Source: Candidatus Iainarchaeum sp. (GTDB lineage Archaea; Iainarchaeota; Iainarchaeia; JAADDC01). Taken from it: a stretch of DNA of 10,225 bases. A model generated the notes under the pieces. It did no database searches and was not told the DNA's origin. It saw nothing but the letters and a program-made list of their open reading frames with translations. How positions within the stretch are numbered: position 1 is the stretch's first letter; every line of letters begins with the position of its first letter. A program made the position numbers and the translations under genes. Where the stretch lies: assembly GCA_013154145.1 (NCBI GenBank), contig JAADDC010000031.1:1-10225 (forward strand), written 5' to 3'. Positions 5,898 to 10,225 of the stretch are shown here, piece after piece.

Positions 5898-6764
5898 ATG
5901 GTTTCCCTGGAGGCGCTCAGGAAGAGGGTTTTGGAGCAGACGAAGAAGAAGCTGGCGGAGGCCTACACGGAGAAGGATCGCTACGTGATACAGGCGATCG
6001 AGGCCCTCGACGACGTGGACGCCACCTTCAACCTGCTCGTGGCCCGGGTCAGGGAGTGGTACTCCCTCCACTTTCCGGAGCTCAACACCATCTTGAAGGA
6101 CCATGAGAAGTACCTGACCCTCGTGGTTACCTTCGGCAAGAGGGAGAACTACAACCTCGAAGCCTTGAAGGAGCTGGTCGGCGAGAGGGACGCAGAGGTC
6201 ATCATGAACGCTGTGAAGGAGTCCTCGGGGACCGACATAGGCGACGAGGACATAAGGGTTATTCAGCGTCTGGCGGAGATAGCCCTGGACCTCAGGAACT
6301 ACCGCAAGGAGCTGGTGGACTACATTGACAGGACCATGGAGGAGGTGGCTCCCAACGTTAAGTACTTGGCTGGTCCGCTCCTCGGCGCCAGACTCATCGC
6401 CAAGGCCGGCGGCCTCAAGAAGCTCTCCCTGATGCCAGCATCCACCATTCAGGTCCTCGGCGCAGAGAAGGCCCTCTTCCGCCACCTCACCAAGGGATCC
6501 AAGCCACCCAAGCACGGCATACTCTTCCAACACCCCTGGGTGAGGACGGCCAAGCGCTGGCAAAGGGGCAAGATCGCCCGCAGTCTCGCGGCGAAGCTCG
6601 CCATAGCCGCCAGGGAGGACTACTTTGGTGGCAAGTTCATCGCCGACAGGCTCAAGCAAGAGCTGGAAGAGCGAGTGAAGGAGATCAAGGAAAAGTACAG
6701 GGAGCCGCCCAAGAAGAAAGAACAGAAGCCGAGAAGGGGCAAAAAGAAGAGAAAGAAACGTTAA
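5898..6764 (+). CDS. nop5: Nop5/Nop56-58 C/D-box RNP scaffold protein, short form without N-terminal domain
   Basis: Nop5 is the scaffold of the archaeal C/D-box sRNP. It joins the L7Ae-bound guide RNA to fibrillarin for 2'-O-methylation of rRNA and tRNA. The 288-residue product has the coiled-coil region with DDVDATFNLL (38-47) and VREWYSLHFPEL (51-62). The NOP domain follows (about 150-262) with MPASTIQVLGAEKALFRHL (179-197), PKHGILFQHP (204-213) and WQRGKIARSLAAKLAIAARE (221-240). A lysine/arginine-rich tail (270-288) ends it. Sulfolobus and Pyrococcus Nop5 are about 380-400 residues and carry a fibrillarin-binding domain of about 110 residues before this point; here it is absent. The frame stays open upstream to 5574 but encodes only the antisense of the neighbouring gene, with no Nop5-like sequence. 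Its stop shares TTAA with the convergent 6761 gene. Fibrillarin is 1.6 kb downstream. Confidence 0.93.
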   Translation: MVSLEALRKRVLEQTKKKLAEAYTEKDRYVIQAIEALDDVDATFNLLVARVREWYSLHFPELNTILKDHEKYLTLVVTFGKRENYNLEALKELVGERDAEVIMNAVKESSGTDIGDEDIRVIQRLAEIALDLRNYRKELVDYIDRTMEEVAPNVKYLAGPLLGARLIAKAGGLKKLSLMPASTIQVLGAEKALFRHLTKGSKPPKHGILFQHPWVRTAKRWQRGKIARSLAAKLAIAAREDYFGGKFIADRLKQELEERVKEIKEKYREPPKKKEQKPRRGKKKRKKR

Positions 6765-7438
6765 ATGTGGAGAAGGTAGTCCTTTCTCGTTACTTTCTCT
6801 TCTCTTTTACTGGTACTGGTCAAGCTTTTATTATAAATTCCCACATTCCCGCCAACGGGTACGTAGTTCCCGTCGACCAGCACTCCGTAGGGTGAGATGC
6901 TTATGCTGCCGGGTACCACCCCGCCCTGTCTTTTGGTTTCCCTCACGGGGATGTAATAGTCCTTCGCCAACTGTAGATTACCTTTTTCGTCCCTGTGGAA
7001 GGTTGTAACACGTAAATAAGTTCGTTCCCCGTTTTCTTCGACCATTTTGTATCCCGTAAGAAGCACAATTTTATTGGTGCTGGAAGTGCTCAGTCCCTCC
7101 CGGTAGTGGTGATTACCATTTTCATCCAGCGTCTCTATCCGGTGGATAAAGTAATGATCGCCCGCGTCTCCGTGGGGAACGATACTTACATGTACCTCCG
7201 GGATCTCTTCGATGTCAGGTTGAACTGGTGTTTCCCATAGGTCTATGGCTGTAAAGTAATCGAAATTAGATTTTTGGAGCTCTTTTTTGATATATTCAAC
7301 AATATCTTTTAGTTCTTCATAGATTTCCTTACGGGGCGACGCCTGTAGCTTTTCTTCAAGGGCTCTCGCCATTTTCTCGAACAAATCTATTACCCTTTCT
7401 TTCTGCACGGGCCACATTGCACTTCCAAACCCTTCCAT
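6761..7438 (-). CDS. Unknown protein: helical N-terminus and beta-rich C-terminal half
   Basis: A 225-residue, cysteine-free protein that I do not recognise. Residues about 12-60 look like two charged amphipathic helices. From about 82 on it is beta-rich with many Gly, Asn, Thr and Tyr turns: VHVSIVPHG, HYFIHRIETLDENGNHHY, RTYLRVTTFHRDEKGN, and a Gly/Val/Pro-rich run at 172-200. This could be a beta-sandwich or barrel. There is no signal peptide or membrane helix. A later ATG at 7417 (residue 8) is possible, but 7438 lies 26.5 bp from the shared TATA-like box. The 5' half is clearly AT-richer than flanking genes (for example 7260-7320), suggesting later acquisition. It is convergent with nop5 (4-base stop overlap) and divergent from the 7491 gene. 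Confidence 0.8.
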   Translation of the reverse strand: MEGFGSAMWPVQKERVIDLFEKMARALEEKLQASPRKEIYEELKDIVEYIKKELQKSNFDYFTAIDLWETPVQPDIEEIPEVHVSIVPHGDAGDHYFIHRIETLDENGNHHYREGLSTSSTNKIVLLTGYKMVEENGERTYLRVTTFHRDEKGNLQLAKDYYIPVRETKRQGGVVPGSISISPYGVLVDGNYVPVGGNVGIYNKSLTSTSKREEKVTRKDYLLHI

Positions 7439-7450
7439 GCAGTTGATGGA

Positions 7451-7496
7451 AACGATGTTCTTTTTAATCGGTCTCAGGCATATTTTAACGATGTTC
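7451..7496. repeat. Exact 10-bp direct repeat flanking the shared promoter
   Basis: AACGATGTTC occurs at 7451-7460 and again at 7487-7496, 36 bp apart. The first copy abuts the shared TATA-like box and the second covers the start codon at 7491. Each contains the small dyad AAC-GAT-GTT. It could be a regulator site, or chance. Confidence 0.35.
7461..7468. promoter_or_regulatory. Shared TATA-like box for two divergent genes
   Basis: TTTTTAAT reads ATTAAAAA on the minus strand and is centred at 7464.5, 26.5 bp from both the plus-strand ATG at 7491 and the minus-strand ATG at 7438. One box could therefore direct two leaderless transcripts. A second minus-strand AT run at about 7478-7487 is possible but would give a longer leader. 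Confidence 0.55.
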
Positions 7497-8333
7497 CGGG
7501 AGATCCTTGAAGCGCTGAAGAGGTACCACGAGGAAACTAATGCGGCGGTTCTTTACAAGGGAAGAAAAAAGAGTGAGCTACCAAGTTATGACCTTGTTAA
7601 ACCACCTCTTTTACTCAGATTTACGGTTGCACGACTTCGAACGGATCCCGAAATGAGGGAAGAACTTAAAGAAGATATACAGATTCTCGAAGGGGACGAA
7701 AATCTTTTGGATTCCCTTACCAATCCTGGCTTTGCAGCGCAACTGTTCTTTCCGAAAGCCGCCAAGTCCCAATTAAAAATGTTGAGAATCTCCGAAGAGG
7801 ACCGGAAGTTTCTAAAGCAGGTGTTTCCCCACGACGTAATACTTTCTTACTACGATGGCAGGGACCATCACGTCCTCTTCCTCAAGGAAGAAAATGGAAG
7901 AAAGAAAATCCTTCACGTCGCCGAGATGTGCGAAGAAAATGCCCAGTGCCGGAGGCTCCTGGGCCTCTTTTATATCATCGAACACCCGAACATCTCTCCA
8001 CGACACGAGGACGTAAGAGAGGGGTATCAGTTACGCCTGGGGTTCCACGAAGGAGGTTATCAACCGGTCCTAAAAATATATGGAAGCAAGACGGCGGAAC
8101 TTGAGTGGGCCTTTGAAAGAAGAATAAGGGAGTTTCTGAAGGGCGTGGGGAGCGTTGACCCAGAAGAGCTATGGAGAGAGCTTCCAAAGGGTTCGTACTA
8201 CGTAGAAAACGTTCAAAGGGGGAGACTGACCTTTGGTGTGTATTTGCCTTTGGAGAAGGCCTCCCTGGACAGGCTCCACGAAATTATCGAGAAGATCCGG
8301 GCTCACCACGAGGCGCGCTTCAATATCGGCTGA
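7491..8333 (+). CDS. Unknown protein between nop5 and flpA
   Basis: A 280-residue protein that I do not recognise. The frame is open from 7437, but I start at the ATG at 7491 because the TATA-like box is 26 bp before it and the longer reading would overlap the other gene's start codon. The N-terminus is helical and charged (1-70). The middle has hydrophobic strands (DVILSYYDG at 115-123, HHVLFLKEENGRKKILHVAE at 126-145). A pair of cysteines, Cys147 and Cys153, may be structural. The end alternates strand and helix: LKIYGSK, AFERRIREFL, LTFGVYLPLE (247-256) and a final helix (258-277). The last 150 residues resemble, weakly, the product of the 9057 gene in order of elements. No catalytic motif was seen. 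It stops 37 bp before fibrillarin, which has its own promoter. Confidence 0.82.
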   Translation: MFREILEALKRYHEETNAAVLYKGRKKSELPSYDLVKPPLLLRFTVARLRTDPEMREELKEDIQILEGDENLLDSLTNPGFAAQLFFPKAAKSQLKMLRISEEDRKFLKQVFPHDVILSYYDGRDHHVLFLKEENGRKKILHVAEMCEENAQCRRLLGLFYIIEHPNISPRHEDVREGYQLRLGFHEGGYQPVLKIYGSKTAELEWAFERRIREFLKGVGSVDPEELWRELPKGSYYVENVQRGRLTFGVYLPLEKASLDRLHEIIEKIRAHHEARFNIG

Positions 8334-8341
8334 CACTGGGG

Positions 8342-8348
8342 TTTAAGG
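8342..8348 (+). promoter_or_regulatory. TATA-like box of flpA operon
   Basis: GGGTTTAAGG has its TTTAAGG core centred 26 bp before the GTG at 8371, consistent with a leaderless mRNA. It supports an independent promoter for fibrillarin and the two genes behind it. Confidence 0.55.
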
Positions 8349-8370
8349 ACTTTCTTTTCATATCATAGTT

Positions 8371-9060
8371 GTGGCGGAGCTAAAGAAGCTGTTTCCGGGT
8401 GTCTGGGACTACGAGGGAAACATTCTCACCAAGAGCCTGGCCCCGGGCAAGAGGGTCTACGGCGAGAAGATCGTGAGGATAGGTGGGAAGGAGTATCGGG
8501 TTTGGAACCCCTATCGCTCCAAGCTCGGGGCAGCCATCAAGAAGGGGCTCAAGACCTGGGCCTTCAGGAAGGGGGGAACGGTTCTTTACCTGGGCGTGGC
8601 CGAGGGGACCACCGCTTCCCACATCGCCGACGCCATGGAAGAGGGGGTCATATTCGGTGTGGACGTGGCCCCGAGGGTCATGCCCAAGCTCATGAAGGTG
8701 TCCGAGGACTGGAAGCTAATTCTCCCCATCCTCGCCGACGCCAACAAGCCGGAGGAGTACCAGGAATACATTGATGCCGTCGGCGGACAGGTCGACGTGA
8801 TATACCAAGACGTTGCCCACCCCGACCAAACAAAGATCCTCATCAAGAACGCCGAGAGATACCTGAAGCCAGGTGGTTACGCCTACTACGCCGTGAAAGC
8901 CCGCAGCATTGACGTGACGAAAGATCCAAAGGAGGTCTTCAGGGAGCAGAGGAAGCTGCTCGAGGAAGCGGGCTTTAAGGTCATCGAGGAGATAGACATC
9001 GAGCCCTACGAGAAAGACCACGTGATGTTTGTCCTGAAGTGGAGGGACAAGAAGCAATGA
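8371..9060 (+). CDS. flpA: Fibrillarin-like rRNA/tRNA 2'-O-methyltransferase
   Basis: The methyltransferase subunit of the C/D-box sRNP. It transfers a methyl group from S-adenosylmethionine to the ribose 2'-OH at sites chosen by guide RNAs, together with Nop5 and L7Ae. The 229-residue length is typical of archaea. A small N-terminal beta domain (about 1-55, with RVWNPYRSKLGAAI at 43-56) precedes a Rossmann-type methyltransferase: motif I VLYLGVAEGTTASHIAD (71-87), acidic IFGVDVAPRVM (94-104), VDVIYQDVAHPDQ (141-153), PGGYAYYAVKARSID (167-181). Asp147 and Lys176 are the expected conserved catalytic-site residues. Motif I has Glu79 where Ser or Ala is usual. The GTG start is chosen from the TATA-like box 26 bp upstream. 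The stop overlaps the next start (ATGA). In many archaea the gene follows nop5 directly; here two genes intervene. Confidence 0.96.
   Translation: MAELKKLFPGVWDYEGNILTKSLAPGKRVYGEKIVRIGGKEYRVWNPYRSKLGAAIKKGLKTWAFRKGGTVLYLGVAEGTTASHIADAMEEGVIFGVDVAPRVMPKLMKVSEDWKLILPILADANKPEEYQEYIDAVGGQVDVIYQDVAHPDQTKILIKNAERYLKPGGYAYYAVKARSIDVTKDPKEVFREQRKLLEEAGFKVIEEIDIEPYEKDHVMFVLKWRDKKQ
9041..9046 (+). promoter_or_regulatory. Shine-Dalgarno site of the gene after flpA
   Basis: GGAGGG lies ten bases before the ATG at 9057, within the last codons of flpA. It favours 9057 over the in-frame GTG at 9039 that would add six residues. Confidence 0.6.
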
Positions 9061-9863
9061 TCGAGTTCGCACACATCCTCTCATCTCCTCGCCTTCTCAA
9101 GGAGCTGAGGAAGGAGAGCAAGAGAGCCTGTAGCAAAGAATGCACGCTCAGTTCCCGGGAAGCAAAGCCATACACCAGAGACGAACTACTCCTCTTCGAA
9201 ACGGAGGAGCTGGCCCTACTGGAGGAGGTGCTCAGGGCTGGCAACCCCCGCTACAGGGTTACCTTCCACCCACCCTCGGTGGAGCACTCCCTCCTTGATC
9301 ACCCAGCGATACAGCCCCTTGCGGTGGTGGAGTGGTGGGACGGCCTGGGAACCGTGCACAGTAATTTGATGAACGAAAAGGTCACCCGCTGGGTGCCCGG
9401 CAGCTCCCTTCTCCTCCTCCACTTTCCTGTAAAGAAAACCGGAAGAGTGATGCGCCTACATTATTTTAACATCAAAGAGTTGCCGGAGAGTGGAGAACAG
9501 TCGGTGGAAATAGCTATGAACAGGAGCAACCCCCACGATAACTTCAGGATCAACGTGATGGTCAACGGCAGGTCCGTGAAGCGCATCCGGGGGCTTCGGA
9601 AGGAGCTTAAAATATTAAACAATTACCTCAACCGGCTGCTGAATGGTAGTTCCGTGGCCAGCCTCAGGGCTTCTCTCCACCGATTTGAGGACCCTCCCTC
9701 CTGGGCAGGTATCGGAACGGCCGTAGCTTTCTTTTCTATCCCCAAGGAGAGGGAGCTTGGAAAGATCCTGGATGTTATTAATAACGCCACGGCCGTCCTC
9801 CAAAACAGGATTAACCTCTCCCTCTGGGCGCTAAGGGCAAATAATTACGAGGAGGAGTGGTGA
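9057..9863 (+). CDS. Unknown protein translationally coupled to fibrillarin
   Basis: A 268-residue protein that I do not recognise. It starts at an ATG sharing four bases with the flpA stop (ATGA), behind a good SD site, so it is very likely made from the same mRNA. Features seen: a helical N-terminus with Cys25 and Cys29 (CSKEC), an aromatic patch VEWWDGLG (91-98), a hydrophobic strand SSLLLLHFPVKK (116-127), a basic helix-rich region (173-198, RSVKRIRGLRKELK), a strand TAVAFFSIPKERE (221-233) and a final helix. There is no signal peptide, long membrane helix or nucleotide-binding loop. The basic segment could contact nucleic acid, but that is a guess. The last 150 residues share a weak colinear pattern with the 7491 product. 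The next gene begins one base after its stop. Confidence 0.87.
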   Translation: MIEFAHILSSPRLLKELRKESKRACSKECTLSSREAKPYTRDELLLFETEELALLEEVLRAGNPRYRVTFHPPSVEHSLLDHPAIQPLAVVEWWDGLGTVHSNLMNEKVTRWVPGSSLLLLHFPVKKTGRVMRLHYFNIKELPESGEQSVEIAMNRSNPHDNFRINVMVNGRSVKRIRGLRKELKILNNYLNRLLNGSSVASLRASLHRFEDPPSWAGIGTAVAFFSIPKERELGKILDVINNATAVLQNRINLSLWALRANNYEEEW

Positions 9864-9864
9864 G
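9851..9864 (+). promoter_or_regulatory. Strong Shine-Dalgarno region of the last gene
   Basis: GGAGGAG at 9851-9857 and GGTGAG at 9859-9864 lie directly before the ATG at 9865; the upstream stop codon is embedded in the second. This fixes the start of the partial gene. Confidence 0.65.
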
Positions 9865-10225
9865 ATGGAAGAGCTGCCGAGGCACTACGAAAAGGCCAAG
9901 TCCTCAAAGCCCCACACCTTATACTACTCTAAGTACATCTCGCGGGAAGCTCTCAAGCATTTTGCGGCCACCCTCCTGAGACTGGGGCTCATCGAAGGTT
10001 CGCCGCGCCTGGAGGGCCACGACGAACTGGGAAACTACGTCAGGGGGAAGCTGCACGACAGACCCGTTGCTGCCTACGTGGAGGGCTTTAGCACGTCTAA
10101 GGGGAACTACAGGGTTACCGTGTTCAAGATGCAGGGCCTGCACAACGAAGTTCCCTTCTACTTCTTCGGCCGGATTACTCACAGGGGTTTCATGGAGGAG
10201 GAAAACATTGAAGAGCTGGCCCAAA
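9865..10225 (+). CDS. Unknown protein, N-terminal 120 residues only
   Basis: An open frame with no stop runs from the ATG at 9865 to the window edge. It was chosen for its strong SD and its start one base after the previous stop, making it third in the fibrillarin transcript. I do not recognise it. The N-terminal 40 residues are basic and tyrosine-rich (HYEKAKSSKPHTLYYSKY), then comes a helix with LKHFAATLLRLGLIEG (30-45), which resembles a small helix-turn-helix start but lacks a clear recognition helix. After that is a beta-rich part with VAAYVEGF, NYRVTVFKMQG and PFYFFGRITHRGF (69-109). No catalytic motif is visible in this portion. Confidence 0.8.
   Translation, partial: MEELPRHYEKAKSSKPHTLYYSKYISREALKHFAATLLRLGLIEGSPRLEGHDELGNYVRGKLHDRPVAAYVEGFSTSKGNYRVTVFKMQGLHNEVPFYFFGRITHRGFMEEENIEELAQ

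Noticed and set aside
5868..6659. Open minus-strand frame of 263 codons
   Set aside because: Antisense to nop5; Leu/Val/Gly-rich with no recognisable motif, the result of GC-rich third positions.
7437..7490. Longer N-terminus for the 7491 gene
   Set aside because: Its ATG overlaps the divergent gene's start codon, and the region contains the shared TATA-like box; the 7491 ATG sits at the expected distance.
8334..8370. Terminator after the 7491 gene
   Set aside because: TTTCTTTTC at about 8351-8359 is T-rich but interrupted and lies within the flpA promoter; too weak to annotate.

Overview
The window is from an archaeon, probably a thermophile. Archaeal markers are a Nop5 homologue and fibrillarin (the C/D-box RNP core), a PP-loop diphthine-ammonia ligase (Dph6) and an aspartyl/asparaginyl-type tRNA synthetase of archaeal form. 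Most first genes have an AT-rich TATA-like box about 25-27 bp before the start codon, the leaderless archaeal pattern, while genes inside operons have Shine-Dalgarno (SD) sites. Abundant AGG/AGA arginine codons, charged cysteine-free proteins, tiny intergenic gaps and moderately high GC fit a thermophile. I cannot fix the lineage from sequence alone.

Layout. 1-1049 (-): aspartyl-tRNA synthetase, running off the left edge. 1115-2703 (+): a coiled-coil-rich unknown translationally coupled to dph6. 2667-3830 (-): an AAA ATPase with a DUF4143/PD-(D/E)xK-like tail, overlapping dph6 tail to tail. 3831-3952: a divergent control region holding three imperfect repeats at 34-bp spacing. 3953-5092 (+): an MTA/SAH-deaminase-like amidohydrolase. 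5046-5819 (-): an unknown protein with a hydrophobic hairpin, overlapping the amidohydrolase tail to tail. 5898-6764 (+): Nop5, apparently without its N-terminal domain. 6761-7438 (-) and 7491-8333 (+): two unrecognised genes in a locally AT-richer stretch, diverging from one shared TATA-like box. 8371-10225 (+): fibrillarin followed by two tightly coupled unknown genes, the last running off the right edge.

The theme is translation and RNA modification: tRNA charging, EF2 diphthamide synthesis and the 2'-O-methylation guide RNP. Several uncharacterised genes are coupled to these housekeeping genes. nop5 and flpA, adjacent in many archaea, are split here by two orphan genes. The most interesting points are the 34-bp operator-like array, the short Nop5, the synthetase mixing AspRS and AsnRS signatures, the TATA-like box equidistant from two start codons, and the two unknown genes in the fibrillarin operon. 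No tRNA, rRNA, CRISPR array, transposase or complete known defence system was seen, and no gap exceeds about 125 bases.
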